This document shows, piece by piece, positions 1 through 7,013 of a DNA stretch of 24,105 nt. Every line of letters starts with the position of its first letter. Positions within the stretch are counted from its first letter, which is position 1. The notes below the pieces were generated by a model, which was given only the letters and a program-made list of their open reading frames with translations, had not been told where the DNA came from and did no database searches. The stretch covers positions 1 through 24,105 of IMG/VR virus record IMGVR_UViG_3300032083_001705. One strand, written 5' to 3'. This DNA is from a virus. The translations under genes and the position numbers were made by a program.

Positions 1-2
1 CA

Positions 3-416
3 AAAGCAAAAGTGATTTCAATAAAAGAAAGTTCTAAGAACTTGGATTTAACAAAAAGTGCAATAAATGATATTTATAATGAGGGAAGTGACGAGTACAA
101 TATAATCAATGCCATTCGGTCTTATTACGGAGCATTAGTCAATTACTTGTTGACAAACCTAACAAATCAGTTTAATAACGCTGAAAGTGTACCAAACTTT
201 CCTGATTCCATACCAATTGTATTCGGTGGTGGAACAAGTTTAGTAAAAGGGTTTATGGAAGTAGTAGGGGAACAATTTAATCAAGATGAATTTCCTATTG
301 ATGTTAAAGAATTTACATTAGTGGAAGATGCTCACACAGCAGTCGCAAGAGGTTGTTTAAGTGAAGCACAATTAATCGAGGAGGAAGATAGTGAAAGTAA
401 CGAAGAGTCAGCTTAA
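3..416 (+). CDS. Actin-like ATPase, C-terminal part (5' end outside window)
   Basis: The reading frame is open from base 3 with no stop, so the gene starts upstream; the GTG at 12 is probably an internal valine. The visible 137 residues contain a segment IPIVFGGGTSLVKGF followed about 35 residues later by AHTAVARGCL. This pair matches the second phosphate/adenosine region of the actin-Hsp70-MreB superfamily (GG-x-S-x-hydrophobic-x-G, then AVARG), where it helps close the nucleotide site. The tail is very acidic (EEEDSESNEESA) and overlaps the next gene by 26 bases. The family includes filament-forming ParM and MreB proteins, so a role in positioning DNA or capsids is possible but not shown. 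The ATPase core (phosphate-1 loop) lies outside the window, so activity cannot be judged. Confidence 0.6.
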   Translation, partial: KAKVISIKESSKNLDLTKSAINDIYNEGSDEYNIINAIRSYYGALVNYLLTNLTNQFNNAESVPNFPDSIPIVFGGGTSLVKGFMEVVGEQFNQDEFPIDVKEFTLVEDAHTAVARGCLSEAQLIEEEDSESNEESA

Positions 417-1371
417 AGAACTTATAAGACATACTATAGTTGATTTAACTGAAAAAACATTCGGTTCTAAAGCACAATATGATGCTTATAGAAAGAAACA
501 TAATCTGAAACCTGGTAGTAAACATAAAGTTGATGGTAAAACCGTTACCGTTAGAGATGTGAAAAAGATTTCAAAGTCTGCTGCAAAGTCAGCTGACAAA
601 TTTGCAGCTGCTCAAAATGCTAAATTAGATGCAGCTGAAAAAGCTATGAAGAAAAAGAAAGTAAAAGAATCCAAAATGAAAAGATATACTGTAAAAGAAG
701 TAAGAATGTGGATGAAAAAATTAGAAGAGAATCGTTATAAGAAAGTATATAATTCAGACGCTCGTAGAGTTGCTTGGATGGTGAATAACGAAGGTGTTGA
801 ATTAAGTGAAATGCCTAAATCAATGAGTAAGAAATGGACAAAAGCTCAATACGGAAGAGAAAGATATTTGGCTACTGAGTTTTTAAAATCTAAATCAGAA
901 CAAATGACTGAAGGAAAACTTACAGAAAAAAGTGCTATTTCACTTAACTTATGGATAAAAGAATTTGAAAGATTAGCTAAAAAGAATAGAATGAAACCAG
1001 TTGATTTTATTAAAAAGCACATTTCAAAAAGAAAAGGAATGGATAATGAAGTGGTAAAGGATGTGTTGAAACATTTTCAAAAGAATGAAGGAAAACTTAC
1101 ATCAGAACAAAAATTAAGAGAATCAATTAGAGAAATCATCAAAGAACAATTGAATGAAGTAAAATTTAAAAAAGTCATTTTACCAAATGATATGAAAACA
1201 AAAGTTAAAGTATCTAAAATGATTAAACAATTAAAATTAAAAATAGATAAAGATTATGATGTTAAAGCTTTAAAAGCAAGAGGTGGAGACCAAGTAATAT
1301 CAATTCTTCCAAAACATTATAATAAATTTATAGAATTAGCAATGCAAAACAAACTAAATCCAAGAGGTTAA
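391..1371 (+). CDS. Basic helical protein with capsid-targeting-like motifs, function unknown
   Basis: Starts at GTG 391; the GAGGAGGA ribosome binding site at 378-385 inside the previous gene decides this start. The 326-aa product is lysine rich. It opens with an amphipathic helix (residues 5-21, KSQLKELIRHTIVDLTE), followed by a stretch FGSKAQYDAYRKKHNLKPG (24-42) and a Lys/Ala linker. A second helix of the same style lies at about 240-256 (LRESIREIIKEQLNE), just before a separate C-terminal domain of about 70 residues. Both helices end in L-x-E (L19-T-E21 and L254-N-E256), the type of site cut by T4 prohead protease gp21. By position, upstream of gp22 and gp23, it may be a prohead core or internal virion protein. 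That role is inference; I recognise no enzyme domain. Confidence 0.6.
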   Translation: MKVTKSQLKELIRHTIVDLTEKTFGSKAQYDAYRKKHNLKPGSKHKVDGKTVTVRDVKKISKSAAKSADKFAAAQNAKLDAAEKAMKKKKVKESKMKRYTVKEVRMWMKKLEENRYKKVYNSDARRVAWMVNNEGVELSEMPKSMSKKWTKAQYGRERYLATEFLKSKSEQMTEGKLTEKSAISLNLWIKEFERLAKKNRMKPVDFIKKHISKRKGMDNEVVKDVLKHFQKNEGKLTSEQKLRESIREIIKEQLNEVKFKKVILPNDMKTKVKVSKMIKQLKLKIDKDYDVKALKARGGDQVISILPKHYNKFIELAMQNKLNPRG

Positions 1372-1372
1372 T

Positions 1373-1627
1373 ATGGCATATAAGAAGAACTTTAGGAAGA
1401 AAAGACCTAAAGATACAGCAGTAGGGTTATCAGTAACGGTTCACAACAATAATGTAGAAGGTGCTTTAAAAATATTAAAAAGGAAAGTAAAAAATTCAAA
1501 TTTAATGCAAGACTTGAGAGCAAGAGAACACTTCATTAAACCATCAGTTATCAAAAGAGAAAAAATAAATTTAGCAAAATTAAGAAATCATTACGCTGTA
1601 CAAAAAGAAAAAGAAAATGATAAATAA
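1373..1627 (+). CDS. rpsU: Phage-encoded ribosomal protein bS21
   Basis: An 84-aa highly basic protein. Residues 19-54 (GLSVTVHNNNVEGALKILKR and the following KVKNSNLMQDLRAREHF) match the bS21 core, which in bacteria reads V-x-V-x-x-N-x-x-x-E-x-A-L-(R/K)-x-(F/L)-K-R-x-(V/C). The length is slightly above the usual 65-75 residues, with extra charged residues at both ends. bS21 sits on the 30S platform near the anti-Shine-Dalgarno end of 16S rRNA and helps mRNA binding. bS21 genes are known from several cultured and uncultured phages, including marine ones. The start is 1 base beyond the upstream stop codon with AGAGG at 1363-1367, so it is probably translationally coupled. It could replace host S21 and bias ribosomes towards phage mRNA; that role is inferred. 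Confidence 0.9.
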   Translation: MAYKKNFRKKRPKDTAVGLSVTVHNNNVEGALKILKRKVKNSNLMQDLRAREHFIKPSVIKREKINLAKLRNHYAVQKEKENDK

Positions 1628-1651
1628 TTAATAGTTTTTAATAAAAACTTT

Positions 1652-1667
1652 ATATTTATATACATAA
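1652..1667 (+). promoter_or_regulatory. Late promoter-like motif before gp22
   Basis: ATATTTATATACATAA is a variant of the recurrent GATATTTATATATGAA motif of this window. It lies in the intergenic gap after the S21 gene, about 105 bases before the gp22 ATG, and would drive the gp22-gp23 unit, which ends at the terminator at 4491-4509. Confidence 0.5.
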
Positions 1668-1676
1668 GAATCAAAT

Positions 1677-1700
1677 ACACCGTCTACCCTTTTACGGTGT
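1677..1700 (+). promoter_or_regulatory. 5' leader hairpin of gp22-gp23 transcript
   Basis: ACACCGT (1677-1683) pairs perfectly with ACGGTGT (1694-1700) around a 10-base loop. No T-tract follows, so it is not a terminator. It lies about 10 bases downstream of the late promoter-like motif, so it would sit at the 5' end of the capsid mRNA, where stem-loops often protect a transcript from decay. Confidence 0.5.
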
Positions 1701-1772
1701 CTAAATATAACTTAACAATTAATTAAGTTTCCTAATAAACTTATTCCAAAAAATACATTGAGGAGAAATATC

Positions 1773-2747
1773 ATGGGAGATATTTTAAAAGAAGCTATAG
1801 CTGATGCTAAGGCAGTTAGAGAAACTGCATTAGAAAACGCTAAAATGGCTTTAGAAGAAGCATTCACACCTCAAATCAAATCTATGCTTTCGGCTAAACT
1901 AAAAGAGGATGAACTTGAAGAAGGTGATCCAGTAGTTGAAGATGAACATGAAGATGATGATGAAGGTGATGCTGAAGAAGGTTATCACGAAGATGATGAA
2001 GTAGGTGATGAAGATGAAGTAGAAGTTCCTGCTGAAGATGCACATGTTGATGATGCTGAAGAAGGTGAACACGAAGAAGGTGCTCACGATGATGAAGCTG
2101 AAGAAGGTGCTCACGAAGGTGAAGATGATGAAGAAGTTGACGAATCTAATTTAGATTTAGAAGCTATCATCAAAGAACTTGAAGCTGAATTAACAGAAGA
2201 TGAAGACGAAGACGAAGAAGTTGAAGAGTCTACTGAAGCTGTTGAAGAATCTGATGAACCTGTTGAAGAATCTACAGAAGAAACTGTTGAAGAAGAGTAT
2301 GAAATTGACGAAGCTGCAATTACAGAAGACGAAGATGAAGACGACAAAGAAGTCGAAGAGTCTAATACTTCTGCTATTGAAGCTGAATTAAAAGAATACA
2401 AAGAAGCAGTTCATTTCTTGAAAGATAAACTTCATGAAGTTAACATTCTGAATGCTAAATTATTGTTTACAAATAAGCTTTTTAAATCTTATTCATTAGA
2501 CAATAACCAGAAACTTAAAGTGGTTGAAACATTTGACAGAGCACAAACTACAAGAGAGATTAAACTTGTTTATTCTACACTTGCAGAACAATTCTCTGAC
2601 AATAGTTCAATCGTAACAAAAAAATCAATAAGTGAATCGGCTAGTGCTCCTGTTCAGTCAACTAAACCATCAACAGAATCAAGAAAAGTGATTTCTGAAG
2701 AGACACAAGTTGCTAACAGGTTTAAAAAACTTGCTGGATTACTTTAA
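1773..2747 (+). CDS. 22: Prohead core scaffolding protein, gp22-like, hyperacidic
   Basis: The ATG at 1773 is preferred over the in-frame TTG at 1758 because AGGAGA at 1761-1766 then serves as its ribosome binding site. The 324-aa product has an N-terminal helix (MGDILKEAIADAKAVRETA), a long Glu/Asp-rich region (about residues 45-205) with repeats such as EEGAHDDEAEEGAHEGEDDE and VEESTEAVEESDEPVEEST, then a coiled-coil-like region and a C-terminus ending FKKLAGLL. T4 gp22 (269 aa) is also acidic and helical, forms the core on which the capsid assembles, and is degraded by the gp21 protease. The position directly before the major capsid gene is the T4 order. The acidic region is expanded relative to T4. 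The assignment rests on composition, C-terminal similarity and synteny. Confidence 0.8.
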   Translation: MGDILKEAIADAKAVRETALENAKMALEEAFTPQIKSMLSAKLKEDELEEGDPVVEDEHEDDDEGDAEEGYHEDDEVGDEDEVEVPAEDAHVDDAEEGEHEEGAHDDEAEEGAHEGEDDEEVDESNLDLEAIIKELEAELTEDEDEDEEVEESTEAVEESDEPVEESTEETVEEEYEIDEAAITEDEDEDDKEVEESNTSAIEAELKEYKEAVHFLKDKLHEVNILNAKLLFTNKLFKSYSLDNNQKLKVVETFDRAQTTREIKLVYSTLAEQFSDNSSIVTKKSISESASAPVQSTKPSTESRKVISEETQVANRFKKLAGLL

Positions 2748-2768
2748 ACAATATAGGAGATAATAATC

Positions 2769-4460
2769 ATGAGTGATTATGTAAATGACGCCTTATTAGG
2801 CGCAAGTCCTTATAAAAAACAAGCTGATGAAGCAAAAGCTCTTGTCTCAAAATGGGATAAGACTGGCTTATTAGATGGTTTGAATGAGGATTTTCAAAGA
2901 AGTGGAATGGCTGTAATGCTTGAAAACCAAGCAAAACAGTTAATTTCAGAGAATAGTGGAACTGGTGGTACTGCTGGTGGTTCTACAAATGGTGCTAGTT
3001 CAGAAGAATGGTCTGGTGTAGCTCTTCCATTGGTTCGTAGAATCTTTGGTGAGATTGCAGCTCAAGACTTTGTATCTGTACAACCAATGAACTTACCATC
3101 TGGTCTAGTATTTTACTTAGACTTTAAATATGGTACATCAACTGGTGGAAATCAAGGTGAGGGATATGGAACTAACACAGCTGGATTCAGTACAACTAAA
3201 GGTGGTGCAGTTAATTCACTTGGTGGTAAAACTGGTCCAAGTTCACCTGGTGGACAAGATGATCAAGTTGCTCCATTTGGTGTTGGTGGTCTTTATGGTG
3301 AAGGTAGATATGATTATTCAATTAATCAAAAAGTTGCCGGTGGTGCAGCAATTGCAGCAGCTACTGCATCTTATAAAGATGTGAACTTTAACCAAGAGTT
3401 TAGTTCTTCATTAGCTACTCCTGGTACTTGGAAACTAACAATCGCTACACCTTCAGACGCTGATGCAAAAGCAGTTCGTTCATTCGGACTTTCTGGTTCA
3501 GCAGCTGGTGTTGGAAAAGCTAAAGTACTTAACCAATTCACAAAAATCAATGGTTCAAACATTGAATTTGTTGTATCTTGTTCAGTAGTTGAAAAAACAG
3601 CTATTGATGCTGATACTCCAGGTGTTGTATATTCAGTTGCTCCAACAGAAATTGTAAGAGGTGATTTTGAAGATACAACTGGTGATGCTACAAGTGATAC
3701 TTTAGCAATACCTGAAGTTGACTTACAATTACAAAGTTCAGCTATCGTTGCGAAAACAAGAAAACTAAAAGCTGTATGGTCTCCTGAGTTAGCTCAAGAC
3801 TTAAATGCTTATCATTCTGTTGACGCTGAAGCTGAATTAACATCTATGTTATCTGAATACATTTCTATGGAAATTGATTTAGAAATATTAGATATGTTAA
3901 TCTCAGACGCTTCAACTGTTGATTACTGGTCAGCTACTCCAGGTGAGGACTATGATGGTTCTGGTACTGGTGAAGCTGGTTGGAATATCACAACATTCTA
4001 TGGAACAAGATATGAATGGTATCAAACTCTATTGGGTAAAGTCCAAAAGGTTTCTAACGAAATCCAAAGATTAACTCTTAGAGGTGGTGCTAACTTCGTA
4101 GTTGTTTCACCGACTGTTGCTACTATCTTGGAATCTATTCCTGGATATTCAGTAAATACAGATGGAAATAAATCTCAGTTCGCTGCTGGTGTTCAAGTAT
4201 CAGGAACTCTAAATAATAGATTCACTGTTTACAAGAACCCATATATGACTGAAAATACATTACTTGTTGGTTTCAGAGGAAGTAACTTCCTTGAAACAGG
4301 TGCTGTATATTCTCCATATGTACCACTAATCATGACTCCATTAGTATATGATCCAAGTGACTTCACTCCAAGAAAAGGTGTGATGACACGATATGCTAAG
4401 AAAATGATTAGACCTGAGTTTTATGGTAAAATCCATTGTAAAGACTTAAACATAGTATAA
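2769..4460 (+). CDS. 23: Major capsid protein, gp23
   Basis: A 563-aa HK97-fold capsid protein of the T4 gp23 family (T4: 521 aa). It matches T4 over ALPLVRRIFGEIAAQDFVSVQPMN (T4 VMGMVRRAIPNLIAFDICGVQPMN), RKLKAVWSPELAQDLNAYHS with DAEAELTSML, and the C-terminal YSPYVPLIMTPLVYDPSDF region. The N-terminal 61 residues form a delta-like helical prodomain ending I59-S60-E61, which fits the I/L-x-E gp21 cleavage site (T4 cuts after E65). The mature protein would therefore start at N62, in a Gly/Ser-rich stretch. An insertion rich in Gly/Thr/Ser around residues 118-180 is longer than in T4. AGGAGATAATAATC precedes the ATG. It is the last gene of its transcription unit, followed by a strong terminator. 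Confidence 0.96.
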   Translation: MSDYVNDALLGASPYKKQADEAKALVSKWDKTGLLDGLNEDFQRSGMAVMLENQAKQLISENSGTGGTAGGSTNGASSEEWSGVALPLVRRIFGEIAAQDFVSVQPMNLPSGLVFYLDFKYGTSTGGNQGEGYGTNTAGFSTTKGGAVNSLGGKTGPSSPGGQDDQVAPFGVGGLYGEGRYDYSINQKVAGGAAIAAATASYKDVNFNQEFSSSLATPGTWKLTIATPSDADAKAVRSFGLSGSAAGVGKAKVLNQFTKINGSNIEFVVSCSVVEKTAIDADTPGVVYSVAPTEIVRGDFEDTTGDATSDTLAIPEVDLQLQSSAIVAKTRKLKAVWSPELAQDLNAYHSVDAEAELTSMLSEYISMEIDLEILDMLISDASTVDYWSATPGEDYDGSGTGEAGWNITTFYGTRYEWYQTLLGKVQKVSNEIQRLTLRGGANFVVVSPTVATILESIPGYSVNTDGNKSQFAAGVQVSGTLNNRFTVYKNPYMTENTLLVGFRGSNFLETGAVYSPYVPLIMTPLVYDPSDFTPRKGVMTRYAKKMIRPEFYGKIHCKDLNIV

Positions 4461-4485
4461 GTTTAATTTTTTACTAACTTAGTTG

Positions 4486-4516
4486 AAAAGCCCCCTATTA
4501 ATTAGGGGGTTTTTCT
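4486..4516 (+). terminator. Rho-independent terminator after gp23
   Basis: CCCCCTA (4491-4497) and TAGGGGG (4503-4509) form a 7-bp GC-rich stem with a 5-base loop, flanked by AAAAG and TTTTTCTTTT. It is the strongest hairpin in the window and separates the capsid unit from the next promoter. Confidence 0.93.
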
Positions 4517-4524
4517 TTTATAAT

Positions 4525-4540
4525 GATATTTATATATGAA
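4525..4540 (+). promoter_or_regulatory. Late promoter-like motif GATATTTATATATGAA
   Basis: A full copy of the recurrent 16-base motif. It lies 9 bases after the T-tract of the gp23 terminator and 100 bases before the ATG of the 160-aa structural gene. Its placement between a terminator and a leader supports promoter function on the plus strand. Confidence 0.7.
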
Positions 4541-4558
4541 TTATACAAAATAATTTAC

Positions 4559-4621
4559 TAGTGGAAGTAGTCACTAAACACCATTAGTATAAAAAAATTA
4601 ACAATCCTGAGAGTAGTGACT
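4559..4621 (+). promoter_or_regulatory. 5' leader with two mutually exclusive stem-loops
   Basis: TAGTG (4559-4563) can pair with CACTA (4572-4576). The same CACTA is part of AGTCACTA (4569-4576), which is perfectly complementary to TAGTGACT (4614-4621), ending just before the AGGAGA ribosome binding site at 4629-4634. The leader is about 100 bases long, longer than most in the window. Only pairing is visible; any switch function is inferred. Confidence 0.4.
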
Positions 4622-4640
4622 CAACATTAGGAGAATAAAA

Positions 4641-5123
4641 ATGGCAAAAAGAATAGGAAAATATAAAATTTCCAACAGAGAAAGTGCTCTAAATCTTACC
4701 GATGGTGGTACAATAACTGGTGCTATTGACTTAGGTGGTAATCAAATCGCTGGTTCAAAAATAGAAGTTAAAACTGGTGACGTTGGAACATTAGCGGCTG
4801 GAGATACAGGTGCTTTAATTTCATTGAGTGGTGGTGCTAGAACATTAGTTTTACCAACTGTTGCAACAGCTGGTTTGAATTTTAAAATTGTAGCTGGTTC
4901 TGCACATAACCATATCATTTCTTGTTCAAGTGGTGAAATAGGAAAACTACAAGGACAAATGATTGATGCTTCAAATGCTTCAACTATTGTATCAGCTCCA
5001 ATTACTGGTAAAACAGCTATTACATTAGCTAATGGAAAAATTGGTGATGTGGTGAGTTGTGTTTCAGATGGAACATCTTGGCATGTAGAAGCTGTACTTA
5101 ATGACACTGCAACTCTTTCATAA
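4641..5123 (+). CDS. Small beta-rich virion protein, possible capsid decoration or fibre protein
   Basis: A 160-aa protein rich in Gly, Ala, Thr, Ile and Val without membrane segments. Residues 45-158 alternate short beta-type stretches and glycine turns: LSGGARTLVLPT, then GLNFKIVAG, then ITLANGKIGDVVSCVSDGTSWHVEAV. The final SDGTSWHVEAV pattern is typical of beta-sandwich domains in phage fibre and head-decoration proteins. The gene stands alone between its own promoter motif, a 100-base leader and a strong terminator, directly after gp23, which suggests a product needed in large and separately controlled amounts. A decoration protein or head fibre is the best guess. I do not recognise a named T4 gene such as hoc or soc here. 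Confidence 0.6.
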   Translation: MAKRIGKYKISNRESALNLTDGGTITGAIDLGGNQIAGSKIEVKTGDVGTLAAGDTGALISLSGGARTLVLPTVATAGLNFKIVAGSAHNHIISCSSGEIGKLQGQMIDASNASTIVSAPITGKTAITLANGKIGDVVSCVSDGTSWHVEAVLNDTATLS

Positions 5124-5147
5124 TATTTAATTATAATATGATAACTC

Positions 5148-5179
5148 AAAAGGGTGGGAAATTTCTCACCCTTTTTTGT
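5148..5179 (+). terminator. Rho-independent terminator after the 160-aa structural gene
   Basis: AAAAGGGTG (5148-5156) pairs with CACCCTTTT (5167-5175), with further weak pairing inside the loop, and the stem runs into a T-tract (CTTTTTTG). It ends the single-gene unit. Confidence 0.9.
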
Positions 5180-5186
5180 TTATTTT

Positions 5187-5202
5187 GATATTTATATATG
5201 AA
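5187..5202 (+). promoter_or_regulatory. Late promoter-like motif GATATTTATATATGAA
   Basis: A full motif copy, about 10 bases after the preceding terminator T-tract and 29 bases before the gp13 ATG. It would drive the neck and tail-completion unit gp13 to gp15. Confidence 0.7.
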
Positions 5203-5231
5203 GAATAATACCCAATTTTGGAGAATAGTAA

Positions 5232-6416
5232 ATGTCAAAATTTCAATTTTTATATGAAAACCCTTCAGCTTCAGGTTCAGTTGTAGATTCTACACCACAT
5301 GGAATTTATGATTCTGATACTGAATTTCAAAACGATAGTTTAACTGTCTGTAAATATGTGGCGACAAAACTCGGACATCCAGTTATGCAATTAGAGTTTG
5401 GTTCAGGTTCTATATATGCTTGTTTTGAAGAAGCAGTATCAGAATATTCACAACAAATCAATCATTACAATACAAAGAATTGGATGTGGGAACATTATGG
5501 AAACACCACTACTGGTTCTGGATATAGTGGTACAGGTTCACATCAAGCTGAAACTCCAAATGGGGGAATGTCTTTATTTACTCTATCAGAACAATATGGA
5601 CAAGCTGTAAATGTTGGTGGTAACACTACAATGTTTACAGGTTCAATAACCCTTACTTCATCTCAACAAGTTTATGATTTACCAAGTGAGGGTAATTTTG
5701 AATCAACTGTTACGGGAACTGATAGGATAGAAGTTCAACGAGTATTCAACGAAGGCCCCGCTGCTATATCTAAATTCTATGACCCATTTGCTGGAGCATA
5801 TGATAATATTGAATTATTAGATTCATTTGGTATGGGTAATGTATCCCCAGCAGTTTCTTATATATTAAGGCCAATATCTTATGATTTAGGTAGAGCAAAT
5901 GCAATCGAAACAAATGATAAAGTAAGAAAATCAGCATATTCATTTGAATTAGTAAATAACAAAATGAGAATATTCCCATTACCAAAAGATGATGATGATG
6001 GTAGTAAAATATACTTCCATTATTACAAACGAGATGATAAAACGGATGTAACTCAATCTCACACAAGTGGAAAAGTATCAGATCCATCTAATATCCCATA
6101 TAAGTTTATTACCTATACAGAAATAAATTCAATGGGTAGAAATTGGATAAGAAAGTTTACATTAGCAACAGCAAAAGAACTTCTTGGAATAATTAGAAGT
6201 AAATATGCTTCAATGCCACTTCCTAACGGTGAAGTATCACTTGATGGTGAGGCTTTGAAATCTGAAGGTAGAGAAGAAAAAGCAAATCTTTCAGAAGAAT
6301 TAAAAGAGTTCTTTGAAGCTGTTAGTAAAAAAGAACAAGCTGTTACTGAACAAGAAGTTGCAAATGCTCAACAAGAAGTATTGAATAAAGCACCATTAAA
6401 AATATACATAGGATAA
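5232..6416 (+). CDS. 13: Neck protein gp13
   Basis: A 394-aa homologue of T4 gp13 (309 aa), one of the two neck proteins that close the filled head and join it to the tail. The N-terminal LGHPVMQLEFGSGSIYACFEEAVSEY corresponds to T4 [26 protein letters not shown]. The C-terminal region (about residues 305-365) has ATAKELLGIIRSKYASMPLP, then GEVSLDGEALKSEGREEKANLSEEL, matching T4 [24 protein letters not shown] and [22 protein letters not shown]. The extra length is an N-terminal extension, a Gly/Thr-rich insert near residues 85-110 and a charged C-terminal helix. GGAGAA at 5220-5225 is the ribosome binding site. The next gene follows 4 bases after the stop codon. Confidence 0.88.
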   Translation: MSKFQFLYENPSASGSVVDSTPHGIYDSDTEFQNDSLTVCKYVATKLGHPVMQLEFGSGSIYACFEEAVSEYSQQINHYNTKNWMWEHYGNTTTGSGYSGTGSHQAETPNGGMSLFTLSEQYGQAVNVGGNTTMFTGSITLTSSQQVYDLPSEGNFESTVTGTDRIEVQRVFNEGPAAISKFYDPFAGAYDNIELLDSFGMGNVSPAVSYILRPISYDLGRANAIETNDKVRKSAYSFELVNNKMRIFPLPKDDDDGSKIYFHYYKRDDKTDVTQSHTSGKVSDPSNIPYKFITYTEINSMGRNWIRKFTLATAKELLGIIRSKYASMPLPNGEVSLDGEALKSEGREEKANLSEELKEFFEAVSKKEQAVTEQEVANAQQEVLNKAPLKIYIG

Positions 6417-6420
6417 ATAA

Positions 6421-6894
6421 ATGTCTCAAACAAAACCATTTTTTATACCACAAAAAGAATTTGATTTAATCAACCAAATGAATGAAGAATTGATTGACGA
6501 AATCATTGGTCAATCAGTTGATATTTATAAAGTAAATGTTGAAAGAACGGAAGACAATGTTTATGGTGAATCTACGGCTAAATATTATGATATAGGATTT
6601 AGAGTTAATTGTTTAATTAATTATAATGAACCAGAAGTAATACAAGATGAATTTGGTGCAGATACCAATTCATCAATTGAAATGTTTTTTCAAAGAGAAA
6701 ATCTATCAAGTGGTTCATTAAATTTCTATCCTGAAACTGGTGATATTGTTGATTGGAATGATTACTATTGGGAAATTAATGGTACAACAGAACCACAATT
6801 ATTTGCAGGACATCCAAATTTTAAACACAACATTGTAGCTACTGCACATCGTTCAAGATTATCATCATTACAAATTGAAGAAAGACCAAGATAA
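6421..6894 (+). CDS. 14: Neck protein gp14-like
   Basis: A 157-aa protein directly after gp13, the T4 order. Residues 35-65 (DIYKVNVERTEDNVYGES and the following YDIGFRVNCLI) resemble the T4 gp14 region around YYVPREYVSPDLIFGEDL. Residues 104-126 (YPETGDIVDWNDYYWEING) match T4 [21 protein letters not shown], after which comes a phenylalanine/histidine segment as in T4. It is much shorter than T4 gp14 (256 aa), lacking the long C-terminal tail, as expected for a compact marine version. gp14 forms the neck with gp13 and accepts the finished tail. Its stop codon overlaps the next start as TAATG. Confidence 0.7.
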   Translation: MSQTKPFFIPQKEFDLINQMNEELIDEIIGQSVDIYKVNVERTEDNVYGESTAKYYDIGFRVNCLINYNEPEVIQDEFGADTNSSIEMFFQRENLSSGSLNFYPETGDIVDWNDYYWEINGTTEPQLFAGHPNFKHNIVATAHRSRLSSLQIEERPR

Positions 6895-7013
6895 TGCCAA
6901 ACAAAGCAGCAAAACATAGAAAACAAGAAAGACAAAAAAAGAACAAAATTTTAGAAAGAACTGGTAGAACACCTGCACAGATAAAAAGATTTAAAAAACG
7001 AGGTATAAAATAA
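6894..7013 (+). CDS. 39-aa very basic small protein, unknown
   Basis: A short frame opening at the TAATG overlap with gp14 and closing at another TAATG overlap with the next gene, so it is translationally coupled on both sides, which supports a real gene. The product starts MPNKAAKHRKQERQKKNKIL and ends with GRTPAQIKRFKKRGIK. About half of its residues are Lys, Arg or His, and it has no cysteines or hydrophobic helix. It could bind nucleic acid or an acidic partner such as the hyperacidic prohead core. No family is recognised with certainty. The spacing, compact placement and absence of stops argue against chance. Confidence 0.65.
   Translation: MPNKAAKHRKQERQKKNKILERTGRTPAQIKRFKKRGIK

Noticed and set aside
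1758-1772. TTG start 5 codons upstream of the gp22 ATG
   Set aside because: It would place the ribosome binding site AGGAGA inside the coding part; ATG 1773 is correctly spaced from it.
1899-2401. Two long minus-strand frames opposite the gp22-like gene
   Set aside because: They are Phe/Ile- or Ser-rich mirror images of GAA/GAT-rich acidic codons, have no ribosome binding site, and lie fully inside a well-supported gene.
4742-5149. 135-aa minus-strand frame opposite the 160-aa structural gene
   Set aside because: It covers a gene with clear promoter, ribosome binding site and terminator on the plus strand, and it starts inside the terminator stem.
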